Source of the DNA: Bacteroidales bacterium
GTDB taxonomy: Bacteria > Bacteroidota > Bacteroidia > Bacteroidales > UBA932
Length of the DNA: 64,000 nt
Assembly: GCA_017400135.1 (NCBI GenBank)
Contig: JAFPVJ010000027.1
Location: 171,963-235,962 of the forward strand
Reading direction: 5' to 3'
Part shown: positions 1-9,074 of the stretch, one piece after another
Numbering within the stretch: the first letter of the stretch is position 1
Layout of the letters: every line of letters begins with the position of its first letter
The notes under the pieces: model-generated
Database searches by the model: none
The model's input: only the letters and a program-made list of their open reading frames with translations
What the model was told of the DNA's origin: nothing
Position numbers and translations under genes: made by a program

Positions 1-66
1 CTCGATGGTCCAGCGCAACAGGCCGTATTCGGCGCGGGTGGCGGTCACGATGCAGATCTTCTTCAT
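1..66 (-). CDS. neuC: NeuC/LegG-type UDP-GlcNAc 2-epimerase (hydrolysing), N-terminus only
   Basis: Only the first 22 codons lie in the window; the gene runs off the left edge. The translation starts MKKICIVTATRAEYGLL, which matches the N-terminal strand and TRAEYGLL loop of the NeuC/LegG family, enzymes that release UDP and epimerise C2 of UDP-GlcNAc or a 2,4-diacetamido sugar on the way to sialic or legionaminic acid. Its ATG overlaps the TGA of the upstream aminotransferase gene (ATGA), so the two are translationally coupled. The association with legB and legC favours a legionaminic-type nonulosonic acid over plain Neu5Ac, but that choice is inference because the synthase gene is outside the window. 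Confidence 0.8.
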   Translation of the reverse strand, partial: MKKICIVTATRAEYGLLRWTIE

Positions 67-1205
67 ACGCGGGGACTGCTGGGAAGGTTGACAAGGCGGT
101 CGGCGAGCCAGCGTGTGACCTGCTGGGCGTCGCGTTCGCAGCCTTCGAACATGGGAAGGTCGGTCATCAGTTCCCAGACGGGCCGGGTCATGACGCCGTG
201 GTCGTTGGTATATTCGAGGAAAGCGTCCCGTTCTTCGCGGGAAGGGAGCAGGACGGCGTTGAGCCAGTAGTTGGAACGGCAGCCCTCCGGCTCGCGGACG
301 AACTGTAGGCCGCTGCCTTCGAAGAACCGGGCGTATTCGGCGGCCACTTCGCGCTTGCTCTCGATCAGAGTGTCCAGATTCTCCAGCTGGGCGCATCCCA
401 GGGCCGCGTTGATGTTGGGCATGCGGTAGTTGTAGCCAACCGCGTCGTGGCGGAATTCCCAGCGGTGCGGGACCTTTGCCTGGGTGGTGAGGTGCTTGGC
501 CCAGGCGCCCAGTTCGGGGTCATTGAAGAGCAGCATGCCGCCGCCGCCCGTGGTCAGGGTCTTGTTGCCGTTGAAACTCAGGGCGCCGACCTTGCCGAAG
601 GTGCCGGTATGCTGGCCTTGGTAACGGCTTCCGATGCTCTCTGCGGCATCCTCGACCAGCTCGATGCCCCATTGTTCGCAGATCGCGGCGATTTCCGTGA
701 TGCGGGCCGGGTGGCCGAAGGTGTGCATGGGGACGCAGGCCTTGATGCGGCGGCCGGTGCGGCGGTTGCGGCAACCGCTGCCGGTGATCGCGGCATATTT
801 CTCCAGCCAGGCCGAGAGGGCGTCGGGGGAGAGTCCCAGGGTTTCGCGGTCCACGTCGATGAAGACGGGATGGGCGCCGGTGTAGCTGATGGCGTTGCAG
901 GTTGCGATGAAGGTCAGGGACTGGGTGAGCACCTCGTCCCCACGCTCCACGCCGACGAGCATCAGTGCGACATGCAGGGCGCTCGTGCCGTTGACGCAGA
1001 CCACGGCTCTCGCCGCGCCTGTGTAGCGGGCGATCTCCTCCTCGAAACGGTCCACAAAGGGGCCCACGCTCGAGACGAAGGTCGAATCGATGCACTCCTC
1101 CAGGTATTTCTTTTCGTTTCCGACAAACTTCGGCACGCTCAGCGGGACGAAGTCTTCCGTGCCGTAGAGCTGATGGATGAAGTCGGTTATCTCTCTGTAA
1201 TCCAT
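63..1205 (-). CDS. legC: LegC-family PLP-dependent aminotransferase
   Basis: A 380-residue DegT/DnrJ/EryC1-type sugar aminotransferase. The start at 1205 (MDYREITDFI) was chosen over an upstream in-frame ATG because residues before it have no family character. Visible features: NGTSALH at 72-78 (phosphate pocket), EDAAES at 185-190 with Asp186 expected to contact the PLP ring nitrogen, and FNGNKTLTTGGGG with Lys215 as the Schiff-base lysine. In the LegC group the enzyme transaminates the 4-keto sugar made by LegB. It starts 4 bp after legB ends and overlaps neuC by 4 bp, so legB-legC-neuC is one operon making an activated nonulosonic-acid precursor for surface glycans. Cytoplasmic. Confidence 0.88.
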   Translation of the reverse strand: MDYREITDFIHQLYGTEDFVPLSVPKFVGNEKKYLEECIDSTFVSSVGPFVDRFEEEIARYTGAARAVVCVNGTSALHVALMLVGVERGDEVLTQSLTFIATCNAISYTGAHPVFIDVDRETLGLSPDALSAWLEKYAAITGSGCRNRRTGRRIKACVPMHTFGHPARITEIAAICEQWGIELVEDAAESIGSRYQGQHTGTFGKVGALSFNGNKTLTTGGGGMLLFNDPELGAWAKHLTTQAKVPHRWEFRHDAVGYNYRMPNINAALGCAQLENLDTLIESKREVAAEYARFFEGSGLQFVREPEGCRSNYWLNAVLLPSREERDAFLEYTNDHGVMTRPVWELMTDLPMFEGCERDAQQVTRWLADRLVNLPSSPRV

Positions 1206-1209
1206 GGCC

Positions 1210-2421
1210 TTACATTTTCTGGTCCAGGTTGCGGCCCTTCTCCTCATGCTCGAAAGAGGGGAGAAAAGCCTTCAGTTCCGCGACCACGTCCGCTTTGGTG
1301 TAGGACGGGTCGGAGAAGAGGATTTCCAGGCGGTCGAGGAAGGCGTTCACCTCCCCCCGGCTGCGTCTGGGACTGTCTTCGATGATGCCCAGGCCGGCGA
1401 AACGGCTCTCGTCGATCCGCTCTCCCGGGACATAGAATTCTTCGTAGGCCTTCTCGCCGGTGGTGTCGCTGGGGGCGTAATACACGGGCCAGCGGGGACT
1501 GTCGTCCGGCATCTCGGCGGCGTAGCGCCGGGCCTCTTCCTCGCTGCCGAAGGCGACCTTCTCAAGCCCCTGGGCCGCCAGGAAGCGGTCGCAAATGACC
1601 GAGAAAGACTGCATCTGCTCCTGCCGGAGCTTGGGGAAGAAGATTTCCCCGCTGCGGCCCAGGATGCAGGCGAGCAGGCAGATCTGGCCCGATTCCTCCG
1701 GGCTGACGAAATAGCGCAGGACGTCGTCGGGAGCGACGAGCGGCTGTTTTTTCTGCAGGCGGTTCATCCAGCTGTCGGGCAGGGAGCCGTTGGAGAAGGC
1801 CACGTTGGCGAAACGGGCGGTGGTGACCGGGAAACGGTCCCTATACGCCATGATCAGGTCTTCCATCAGGCGCTTGCTCGCACCCATGACATTGACCGGA
1901 CCGGCGGCTTTGTCCGTAGAGACGCAAAAGAAACGCTCCGGGAGGCATTCGCTCAGGAGGTCCAGCAGTTTCCTCGCCTTGAGGACGTTGTTCTGCAGGA
2001 GGGCGCGAACGGAATGGCGGTCCTTCTCGCTGCGTACGTGCTTGTGGGCGGAGAAGTTGGCCACGATGTCGAAGCCGCCTTCCTCGCGGAAGATGACCTC
2101 GAAGATGGGATCCGCGAAATCCAGGGTATAAGTCCGGTAGTCTTCCGGGATGGTCAGGCCTTCGGTGCTTCGCAGGTCGCGGGTCAGTTCGGCGAGGCCG
2201 TTCTCGCTCAGGTCGACGACCACCAGGGAGCCCGGCCCGAAGCGCAGGATTTCCTTGATGAAGGCGGAGCCGATGGAGCCGGCGCCGCCGATGACGCAGA
2301 CCTTCTTGCCGGCGATACGCTCGCGGAGCGCGGACGCGTTCGCTTCCAGGTCTGCCGCGAAAAGGCTGCGGCTCCGGCCGGTGACGGCCTGCGAGATGAA
2401 TTTATCGAGATGGAATGCCAT
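1210..2421 (-). CDS. legB: LegB/CapD-like UDP-GlcNAc 4,6-dehydratase
   Basis: A 403-residue extended SDR protein. The Rossmann dinucleotide loop is GGAGSIGS (45-52); the family motif SAHKHVRSEKD lies near 124-134 and STDKA at 168-172, followed by MGASKR at 179-184. The usual SDR tyrosine is Met179 here with Lys183 kept, as in the long-chain PglF/CapD dehydratases, so it is not a lesion. Expected reaction: UDP-GlcNAc to UDP-4-keto-6-deoxy-GlcNAc (GDP-linked substrate is possible in the Leg branch). No membrane segments, so it is the soluble form. Its first 20 bp overlap the 3' end of uvrA, so it is probably co-transcribed with uvrA. Confidence 0.85.
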   Translation of the reverse strand: MAFHLDKFISQAVTGRSRSLFAADLEANASALRERIAGKKVCVIGGAGSIGSAFIKEILRFGPGSLVVVDLSENGLAELTRDLRSTEGLTIPEDYRTYTLDFADPIFEVIFREEGGFDIVANFSAHKHVRSEKDRHSVRALLQNNVLKARKLLDLLSECLPERFFCVSTDKAAGPVNVMGASKRLMEDLIMAYRDRFPVTTARFANVAFSNGSLPDSWMNRLQKKQPLVAPDDVLRYFVSPEESGQICLLACILGRSGEIFFPKLRQEQMQSFSVICDRFLAAQGLEKVAFGSEEEARRYAAEMPDDSPRWPVYYAPSDTTGEKAYEEFYVPGERIDESRFAGLGIIEDSPRRSRGEVNAFLDRLEILFSDPSYTKADVVAELKAFLPSFEHEEKGRNLDQKM

Positions 2422-5245
2422 TATGTTGCGTTTGTTTCAGGTACTGTGCGGTAAAGGTGTCGCCCCGGGCGGCCAGGTCTTCCGGCGTGCCGGCGAAGAC
2501 CACCTCGCCGCCGCGGTCTCCGGCGTCCGGACCCAGGTCGATGACCCAGTCCGCGGCGCGGATGACGTCCAGGTTATGCTCGACAACGACCAGCGAATGC
2601 CCCTTGTCCAGCAGGGCGTCGAAGGCCCGGAGAAGTTTCTCCACGTCGTGGAAATGCAGGCCCGTCGTGGGTTCGTCGAAGAGGAAGAGAATGCGTTCGT
2701 GGGCGCTCCGGCCGCTCTGTTCGCTCATCGACAGGAAATAGGCAAGCTTGATGCGCTGGCTTTCGCCGCCGCTGAAGGTGCTGCTGCTCTGCCCGAGCTT
2801 GATGTAGCCCAGACCCACGTCCACGAGGGGCTGGAGTTTCCGGACGATGGATTGGGCGAGGTCTTCCTTCGACTGGGAGAAGAAGGCGATCGCTTCCTCG
2901 ACGCTCAGGTTGAGGATGTCGTCCACGTTGAGGCCGTTGTAGCGGACCTCGAGGATGTCGGGGCGGAAACGTTTGCCGCCGCAGGCTTCGCAGACCATGG
3001 TCACGTCGGCCATGAACTGCATCGGAATGCGCACGAAACCGTCGCCCTGGCATTCCGGGCAGCGCCCGCCTTCCTGGTTGAAGGAGAAGAAGGAGGGCGT
3101 GAAGCCGTTGATCCGGGCGTATTGCTGGTCGGCGAGGAGCTTGCGGATGTCGTCGTAGACCTTGAGATAGGTGACGGCGTTGGAGCGGGAGCTCTTGCCG
3201 ATGGGATTCTGGTCCACGTATTCGATGCGGTCGATGCGGTCCAGGTTGCCCTCCAGGCCCTTGAAGATGCCTGGCAGGTCGCCGGTTTCGTTGATCCGAC
3301 GGTTGAGAGCGGGGAAGAGGATGTCTCCCACCAGGGAGGACTTTCCGCTGCCACTGACGCCGGTCACGACGGTCAGCACGCCCAGCGGGAAGCGGACATC
3401 TATGTCCTTGAGATTGTGCTCCATCGCGCCCTTGATGGTGATGGAGTAGGTCCATTTGCGCTTTTCGCGCTGAAGGCGCGGCTTGCGCCCGGAAATGTAC
3501 TGCAGGGTCAGCGAACGGGCGTAGGTTTCTTCGGGGATGTCGTCCGTGCTGCGCCCCTGGAAGATGATCTCGCCACCGTGGATGCCCGCGAGAGGGCCCA
3601 TGTCGATCAGGACGTCGGCCGCCCGGATGATTTCCTCGTCGTGCTCCACGACCACGACCGTGTTGCCGATGTCGCGCAGGCGCCGCAAGACGGCGATGAG
3701 GCGGTCGGTGTCGCGCGGGTGGAGGCCGATCGAGGGCTCGTCCAGGATGTACATCGAGCCGACCAGGGAGCTGCCGAGTGCCGTCACGAGGTTGATGCGC
3801 TGGCTTTCGCCGCCGGACAGGGTGTTACAGCTGCGGGAAAGCGTCAGGTAGCTCAGGCCCACGTCCCGGATGCATTGCAGGCGGAACACGATCTCCTTGA
3901 CAGGCTCAGCGACGATCTCGCGCTCCGTGGGCGTCAGCTCGACCTTGTCGAAGAAGTCCAGGAGTTCGTCCACGTTCATCTCCAGCAGTTCGTGGATGGT
4001 CTTGCCGCCCACGCGGACGTACAGGGCCTCCTTCCGGAGCCGGCTGCCGCCGCATTCGTGGCAGACCGTGCGGCCGCTGAAGCGGCTGAGCATGTATTTG
4101 TACTGGATCTTGTAGCGGTTGGACTCGACCCACTTGAAGAATTCGTCGATACCGAAGAGCGTTTCTTCCTCCGTGGGGGCCGGCACGCCCTTCCAGATCA
4201 TTTCCCGGACCTCCTTGGAAAGCTTGCACCAGGGTTCGAAGATAGGGATGCCGTAGCGCTCCGCGACTTCGACGAGATGGTCCTTGAACCAGCCCATCTT
4301 ATCGCCGCGCCAGGGGGCGATGGCCCCGTCGTAGATGCTCTTGGTCTTGTCGGGAATGACCAGGTCTTCGCTGATGCCGATGATCTTGCCCAGGCCGCCG
4401 CAGACGGGACAGGCTCCGAGCGGGGAATTGAAACTGAAGAGGTATTCGTCGGGCTCGCGGAAGGTGATGTCGTCCAACTCGAAACGGTTGCAGAAAGCGC
4501 GTTTCTCTCCGTCCTTGATGACGTACAGGGAGCCCTGGCCCGTGCTGAACGCGTCGGCGATGGAGCCGAGCAGGCGGGTGCGCGTGTCGGCGTCGGGCGC
4601 CTTGCCTTCGAGGCGGAGCCGGTCCACGAGCAGGTACAGTTCCTGCGGCCAGTCTCCGCTCTCAGCGCGCTGCATCATTTCTTCGATGCGGATCACGCCG
4701 TCGCTGTAGAAACGCGAGTAGCCCTGCTCCTTGAGCGCGAGCATCAGTTCGACCTTGTCTTCCCGGGCGCCCCAGCCGATGTCGGCGAGGAGATAAATAA
4801 TGTCGGGCGTCCCTTCCGTGATGAAGTCCATCACGTCCCGGGCGGAATGGCGCTTGACTTCCTGCCCGCTGACGGGGGAATACGTACGCCCGATGCGGGC
4901 GAAGATCAGCCGCAGCGAGTCAAAGATCTCCGTCGTGGTGGCGACGGTCGAGCGGGGGTTCTTGATATTGACCTTCTGCTCGATCGCGATAGCCGGCGGA
5001 ATGCCTTCCAGGGACTCCACGTCCGGCTTGCTCATCCGGCCCAGGAACTGCCTCGCGTATGAGGACAAACTCTCGGCGAAACGGCGCTGCCCTTCGGCAA
5101 AGAGGGTGTCGAACGCCAGGGAGGATTTGCCCGATCCGGACACGCCCGTCACCACGACGAATTTGCCCCGCGGGATCTCCACCGTGATATTCTTGAGGTT
5201 GTTGACTTTCGCCCCTTTTATGAGTATGTTGCCGGCCTTGTCCAA
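2402..5245 (-). CDS. uvrA: Excinuclease ABC subunit A
   Basis: A 947-residue UvrA, the damage-sensing ATPase of nucleotide excision repair. Two ABC modules are visible: the first Walker A is GVSGSGKSS at 34-42, and a second GVSGSGKSS lies in the C-terminal half, each followed by an LSGGESQR or FSGGESQR signature and a DEP Walker B. Two of the usual zinc sites are clear (CHECGGSRL, and CPECQGDG paired with CEACGGKR). The N-terminal zinc site has only CPVCGG; the first CxxC half is absent and a single Cys lies in its place, a pattern I recall from Bacteroidota UvrA1. Promoter candidate at 5263. The stop overlaps legB by 20 bp. Confidence 0.95.
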   Translation of the reverse strand: MDKAGNILIKGAKVNNLKNITVEIPRGKFVVVTGVSGSGKSSLAFDTLFAEGQRRFAESLSSYARQFLGRMSKPDVESLEGIPPAIAIEQKVNIKNPRSTVATTTEIFDSLRLIFARIGRTYSPVSGQEVKRHSARDVMDFITEGTPDIIYLLADIGWGAREDKVELMLALKEQGYSRFYSDGVIRIEEMMQRAESGDWPQELYLLVDRLRLEGKAPDADTRTRLLGSIADAFSTGQGSLYVIKDGEKRAFCNRFELDDITFREPDEYLFSFNSPLGACPVCGGLGKIIGISEDLVIPDKTKSIYDGAIAPWRGDKMGWFKDHLVEVAERYGIPIFEPWCKLSKEVREMIWKGVPAPTEEETLFGIDEFFKWVESNRYKIQYKYMLSRFSGRTVCHECGGSRLRKEALYVRVGGKTIHELLEMNVDELLDFFDKVELTPTEREIVAEPVKEIVFRLQCIRDVGLSYLTLSRSCNTLSGGESQRINLVTALGSSLVGSMYILDEPSIGLHPRDTDRLIAVLRRLRDIGNTVVVVEHDEEIIRAADVLIDMGPLAGIHGGEIIFQGRSTDDIPEETYARSLTLQYISGRKPRLQREKRKWTYSITIKGAMEHNLKDIDVRFPLGVLTVVTGVSGSGKSSLVGDILFPALNRRINETGDLPGIFKGLEGNLDRIDRIEYVDQNPIGKSSRSNAVTYLKVYDDIRKLLADQQYARINGFTPSFFSFNQEGGRCPECQGDGFVRIPMQFMADVTMVCEACGGKRFRPDILEVRYNGLNVDDILNLSVEEAIAFFSQSKEDLAQSIVRKLQPLVDVGLGYIKLGQSSSTFSGGESQRIKLAYFLSMSEQSGRSAHERILFLFDEPTTGLHFHDVEKLLRAFDALLDKGHSLVVVEHNLDVIRAADWVIDLGPDAGDRGGEVVFAGTPEDLAARGDTFTAQYLKQTQHNGIPSR

Positions 5246-5253
5246 AATAGTCG

Positions 5254-5270
5254 ATATTCGTGCGAATATA
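5254..5270 (-). promoter_or_regulatory. uvrA promoter with overlapping palindrome
   Basis: On the minus strand TATATTCG (5263-5270) matches TAnnTTTG with one mismatch, 17 bp before the uvrA ATG. A perfect 7-bp inverted repeat, ATATTCG-TG-CGAATAT (5254-5269), overlaps it. A similar TTCG-N3-CGAATAT lies at the start of the UvrD/PcrA gene. Confidence 0.4.
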
Positions 5271-5285
5271 CGAATAATTTGGCAA

Positions 5286-6374
5286 TTATGGACCGGGGAG
5301 GACGTCTTCGTCGGGACTTCCAGTCCCGGGGCGCGTAAGAGTCAGGTCAAATACATAGCGGCGGTTGCGTCCGATTCCCTCCGTTCCGCCGGACTCGTAA
5401 CGGCCCCGGTTGACGGGAATGGGGTAGTAGCAGGGCTGGCCGTCCAGCGTCCCTTCGACGACCAGGCGCGTATAGGGAGAGGCGAAGGATTCTTCCTCCG
5501 CTTCGTCGGGATAGCAGTAGAGGACGGCGGATCCGTAGCTGGTCCCGCTGCCGTCCGTTTTTCCGTTCCCCAGGTACTTGTAGACCATCCCGGAGTAGGC
5601 AAGGCGGCCCAGGTCCGTCTCGGAAAGGCCACCGTTGTTGAGGGTCTCGGAAGGGAGAAATCCTTCCGTCCGGAGCACTTCGGCTCGGTTGCCGACGCCG
5701 GTCAGATAGACCTTTACATTCTGCAGGCTTTGCCCTTCCATCCTGCATCTCAGGGAGTGGATCTCGACCGTGGACATCATCGGCTCCAGGGTGATGCTAC
5801 AGCCCTGGCCCGGACCGGCCGTGAAAGCGGTCTCGCCGCTCATCACGGGCCAGGAAGGGTGGTCGTCGGTGAAGCAGACGACGGCACGGCGCAGGTCTTC
5901 ATAATTGTGTATGGTGGTGACGAAATCGTCCGGAAAAGCGTGGTTGGCGACGGCCACGAGGACCTTTTCGCCGCTGGCGGAACTGACGGTCACGGCCTCC
6001 GGCGTATAGGCGTAGCTTCGCGTATAGGCGTCCAGGGTGCCGATTCCGTCATCGTCAAAGACGAAGAGGTCCAGCCGCCGGATCAGGTGCCAGTCGCCGG
6101 CACGGGTTGCCGCTGGTTCAGGTTCGCCGGGGCTGACAGGCGGGCGTATGTGGATCGTGACCGGGATGTCGGTCAAAGGGACATCCCGGCCGCCTTCCTG
6201 CGGGATCGTAACCGCGGCGGCCGGGGCATCCGGGGAAACGGACCTGTCGGACGAACAGGAAACAATACTGCAAAGGCCGGCTGAGATAGCAGGTGTGAAG
6301 GTGATGATTATCAAGGCCAGAGTGACCCCGGGCGAACGCCCGAAAGAGAGCAAGTTTATCCGACCTTTTTTCAT
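5286..6374 (-). CDS. Fimbrillin-like (FimA/Mfa family) lipoprotein
   Basis: A 362-residue secreted protein with a long hydrophobic leader and a lipobox-like SIVSC ending at Cys40. The mature part starts with a low-complexity Pro/Ala/Thr stretch, then a beta-rich body, and ends with YVFDLTLTRPG followed by a short acidic tail; that last strand motif is characteristic of Bacteroidales type V pilins and their anchor or tip subunits. Proteins of this kind are lipidated, exported to the outer membrane, and polymerised after Arg-gingipain-like cleavage. Which role it has (shaft, anchor or tip) cannot be told, as no other fimbrial gene is adjacent. Own promoter at 6400. Confidence 0.65.
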   Translation of the reverse strand: MKKGRINLLSFGRSPGVTLALIIITFTPAISAGLCSIVSCSSDRSVSPDAPAAAVTIPQEGGRDVPLTDIPVTIHIRPPVSPGEPEPAATRAGDWHLIRRLDLFVFDDDGIGTLDAYTRSYAYTPEAVTVSSASGEKVLVAVANHAFPDDFVTTIHNYEDLRRAVVCFTDDHPSWPVMSGETAFTAGPGQGCSITLEPMMSTVEIHSLRCRMEGQSLQNVKVYLTGVGNRAEVLRTEGFLPSETLNNGGLSETDLGRLAYSGMVYKYLGNGKTDGSGTSYGSAVLYCYPDEAEEESFASPYTRLVVEGTLDGQPCYYPIPVNRGRYESGGTEGIGRNRRYVFDLTLTRPGTGSPDEDVLPGP

Positions 6375-6399
6375 AGTCCGTCCGGTTTGAAGTCCGGCT

Positions 6400-6407
6400 C
6401 AAAGATA
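6400..6407 (-). promoter_or_regulatory. -7 element TATCTTTG, fimbrillin-like lipoprotein gene
   Basis: Perfect Bacteroidota TAnnTTTG element, 25 bp upstream of the start codon at 6374. Confidence 0.65.
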
Positions 6408-6479
6408 GACCGCCCCAGCCGAAAATAAACGCCTTCGAAAAAAACAAAATCAAGATTTTTATCTTTTTTATCCCGCCAC

Positions 6480-6508
6480 AAAAAAACCGCCCCGATTTCT
6501 CGGAGCGG
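6480..6508 (-). terminator. Rho-independent terminator of the nqr operon
   Basis: Read on the minus strand: a 9-bp stem (6500-6508 with 6487-6495, one G-U pair), loop GAAA, then seven T. It lies 22 bp after the nqrF stop codon. Confidence 0.85.
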
Positions 6509-6529
6509 CCTTTCCGTTTGTGGCGTTTC

Positions 6530-7804
6530 TTAGGCGCCGAAGTTGTCGTAGAGGATGCTGGCGGGATCGACGCCGAGGGAGTCGAGCAATTCGTTCACGC
6601 ACTTGGTCATCATGGGCGGGCCGCACATGAAGTACTTGATGTCCTCCGGGGCCTCGTGGTCCTTGAGGTAGGTCTCGTACATCACGTTGTGGACGAAGCC
6701 CGGGGTATACGGCACGCCGGCTGCGTCTGCCGCCGGGTCCGGACGGTCGAGGGCCAGGTGGAACTTGAAGTTCGGGAACTCCTTCTCGATCTCCGCGAAA
6801 TCCTCGAGGTAGAAGGCCTCCACCAGGGCGCGGGCACCATAGAAGAAGTGCACCTTGCGGCCGGTGTGGAGGGTCTTGAAGAGCTGCATGATGTGGCTGC
6901 GGAGCGGAGCCATGCCGGCGCCGCCGCCCACGAAGATGTACTCCATGTCCTCGGGATCGTCCTTCGGCAGCAGGAACTCGCCGTAAGGGCCGCTGATCAT
7001 CACCTTGTCGCCCGGCTTGCGGGAGAAGACATAGGTGGAAGCGATGCCCGGAGGCACGCCGGGGACGAACTTGAAGACGCCTTTCGGCTGCGTACGGTCG
7101 AACGGAGGCGTCGCGATACGCACGTTGAGCTTGATGATGCCCTTCTCGCCGGGATACGAAGCCATCGAATAGGCGCGGATCGTCGGGACGGTGTTCTTGA
7201 ACTTGAGTCCGGTGATGCCATACTTGTCCCAGTCGCCCTTGTAGATGTCGGCCACGCCCATGTCGGAGAAGTCGGCCTCGTACTCGGGGATGTCGATCTG
7301 GATGTATTCGCCGCTCTTGAACTCGAGTTCTTCGCCCTCGGGCAGCTTGACGGTGAACTCCTTGATGAAGGTTGCCACGTTCTCGTTGGAGATGACCTCG
7401 CACTCGAGTTTCTTGACGCTCAGCGCGGATTCCGCGACCTGGATCTTCAGGTTGTCCTTGACCTTGACCTGGCAGCCGAGACGCCAGTTGTCCTTGATCT
7501 GCTTCTTGTTGAAGAAACCGGTCTCGGTCGGCAGGATGGTGCCGCCGCCTTCGAGGACCTGGACCTTGCACTGACCGCAGTTGGCCTTGCCGCCGCAGGC
7601 GGAAGGCAGGAAGATCTGTTGCTCGGCCAGGGTGTTCATCAGATTGCCGCCGGGCGTGACCGCGAGGGTCTTCTTGCCGTCGTTGATGTCGATCTGGACC
7701 GTGCCCGAAGGGGTCAGCTTGGCCTTGATGAAAAGGAGGATCGCCACCAGGACCAGGATCACGAGGACCATGATGGCCATTGCAGAAAGTATCGTACTGT
7801 TCAT
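6530..7804 (-). CDS. nqrF: Na+-NQR subunit F (NADH dehydrogenase, FAD and 2Fe-2S)
   Basis: A 424-residue subunit that accepts hydride from NADH. The start at 7804 is set by a strong ribosome-binding site (AAAGGAGGT) and by the expected N-terminal membrane helix (residues about 8-26). The plant-type ferredoxin domain has Cys70, Cys76, Cys79 and Cys111. The C-terminal ferredoxin-reductase domain shows RAYSMAS (FAD binding), GGGAGMAP (NADH binding) and the terminal YDNFGA. Last gene of a six-gene operon in the conserved order A-B-C-D-E-F. Electrons go NADH, FAD, 2Fe-2S, then to the NqrC/NqrB flavins and quinone, coupled to sodium export. Confidence 0.97.
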   Translation of the reverse strand: MNSTILSAMAIMVLVILVLVAILLFIKAKLTPSGTVQIDINDGKKTLAVTPGGNLMNTLAEQQIFLPSACGGKANCGQCKVQVLEGGGTILPTETGFFNKKQIKDNWRLGCQVKVKDNLKIQVAESALSVKKLECEVISNENVATFIKEFTVKLPEGEELEFKSGEYIQIDIPEYEADFSDMGVADIYKGDWDKYGITGLKFKNTVPTIRAYSMASYPGEKGIIKLNVRIATPPFDRTQPKGVFKFVPGVPPGIASTYVFSRKPGDKVMISGPYGEFLLPKDDPEDMEYIFVGGGAGMAPLRSHIMQLFKTLHTGRKVHFFYGARALVEAFYLEDFAEIEKEFPNFKFHLALDRPDPAADAAGVPYTPGFVHNVMYETYLKDHEAPEDIKYFMCGPPMMTKCVNELLDSLGVDPASILYDNFGA

Positions 7805-7821
7805 AATCTTACCTCCTTTCT

Positions 7822-8436
7822 TTACAGTGAAATACCCATGAAGGCCATGAAGGCGATGCCCATCAGGCCGACGGTGATGAAGGTGATGCCGATGCCCTTG
7901 AGGGCCGCAGGCACGTTGCTGTAGGCCAGTTTCTCGCGGATGGCCGCCAGGGCCACGATGGCCAGATACCAACCCACGCCGGAACCAAGCGCATAGACGA
8001 CGGCTTCGCCCGCATTGGCGAATTCACGCTGCTGCATGAAGAGCGAGCCGCCGAGGATGGCGCAGTTGACGGCGATCAGCGGAAGGAAGATACCGAGCGA
8101 AGAGTAGAGGGAGGGGAGGAATTTCTCCACGACCATCTCCACGACCTGCACGATGGCCGCGATGACCGCGATGAAGAGGATAAAGCTCAGGAAGCTCAGG
8201 TCCACGTTCTCAAACCTGGGACCGAGCCAGCTCAGCGCGCCGGGCTGGAGGACGAACTTGTTGAGCCAGTAGTTGACGGGCAGCGTGATCAGGAGCACGC
8301 AGATGACCGCGATGCCCAGGCCGTTGGCCGTCTTGACATTTTTGGATACCGCCAGGTACGAACACATACCGAGGAAGTATGCAAAAATCATATTGTCAAC
8401 GAAGATTGACTTTACGAATAAGCTTAAATATTCCAT
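7822..8436 (-). CDS. nqrE: Na+-NQR subunit E
   Basis: A 204-residue integral membrane protein with about six hydrophobic helices, of the paired NqrD/NqrE fold. The N-terminal half carries [16 protein letters not shown] and the C-terminal half [11 protein letters not shown]; the cysteines in these two helices are the ones known to hold an iron centre with NqrD cysteines. Starts 17 bp after nqrD ends. Confidence 0.96.
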   Translation of the reverse strand: MEYLSLFVKSIFVDNMIFAYFLGMCSYLAVSKNVKTANGLGIAVICVLLITLPVNYWLNKFVLQPGALSWLGPRFENVDLSFLSFILFIAVIAAIVQVVEMVVEKFLPSLYSSLGIFLPLIAVNCAILGGSLFMQQREFANAGEAVVYALGSGVGWYLAIVALAAIREKLAYSNVPAALKGIGITFITVGLMGIAFMAFMGISL

Positions 8437-8453
8437 AATCGATACGTGTCAGT

Positions 8454-9062
8454 TTATTTTTCCTGGAGGTCTTTCTGGATGGAACGCTGGACCCAGATGA
8501 TGCAGCCGATCAGAATCAGCGCCATCGGGGGCAGGATCATCAGACCGTTGTTCACATAGCCGAGCTTCGAAAGGACCGGGATTCCGAAAAGGGTGCCCGA
8601 GCCCAGCAGCTCGCGGAAGAAGGCGACGATGATGAGGATCAGTCCGTAGCCCACGCCGTTGGCGAGACCGTCCAGCAGCGAAGGGATGGGCTTGTTGCCG
8701 AGGGCGAAAGCCTCGATGCGACCCATCACGATGCAGTTGGTGATGATCAGGCCGATGTAGACCGACAGTTGCTTGTCGATCGGGTAGGTGGCTTCGAAGG
8801 ACTTGAGGAACTGGTCCACCAGGATCACCATCAGCGCGACGACGACGAGCTGGATGATGATGCGGACCCGGTTCGGAATGGTTTTCCGGAGCAGGGAGCA
8901 GATCAGGCTGGAGAGTCCCGTCACGATCGTGACAGAGAGCGCCATCACGAGGGCGCCCTTCATCTCGACGGTAACCGCGAGGGAAGAGCAGATGCCGAGG
9001 ATCAGGACAGTGATAGGATTGCCCTTGAAGATCGGATTCAAAATGGTTTCTTTCAGTTTCAT
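8454..9062 (-). CDS. nqrD: Na+-NQR subunit D
   Basis: A 202-residue membrane subunit, inverted-topology partner of NqrE. Two half-helix cysteines are visible (LGICSSLAVT near residue 25 and ITNCIVMGR near 109), the expected iron ligands. About six membrane segments. Twelve bp separate it from nqrC upstream. Confidence 0.96.
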   Translation of the reverse strand: MKLKETILNPIFKGNPITVLILGICSSLAVTVEMKGALVMALSVTIVTGLSSLICSLLRKTIPNRVRIIIQLVVVALMVILVDQFLKSFEATYPIDKQLSVYIGLIITNCIVMGRIEAFALGNKPIPSLLDGLANGVGYGLILIIVAFFRELLGSGTLFGIPVLSKLGYVNNGLMILPPMALILIGCIIWVQRSIQKDLQEK

Positions 9063-9074
9063 AACGGATCCTCC

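Noticed and set aside
1210-2421. Loss of the SDR catalytic tyrosine in LegB
   Set aside because: Methionine at this position is normal for the PglF/CapD type of 4,6-dehydratases.
2150-5062. 970-codon open frame antisense to uvrA
   Set aside because: Composition is a shadow of a GC-rich codon pattern (long runs of Asp/Val/Ala/Gly); uvrA on the other strand is unmistakable.
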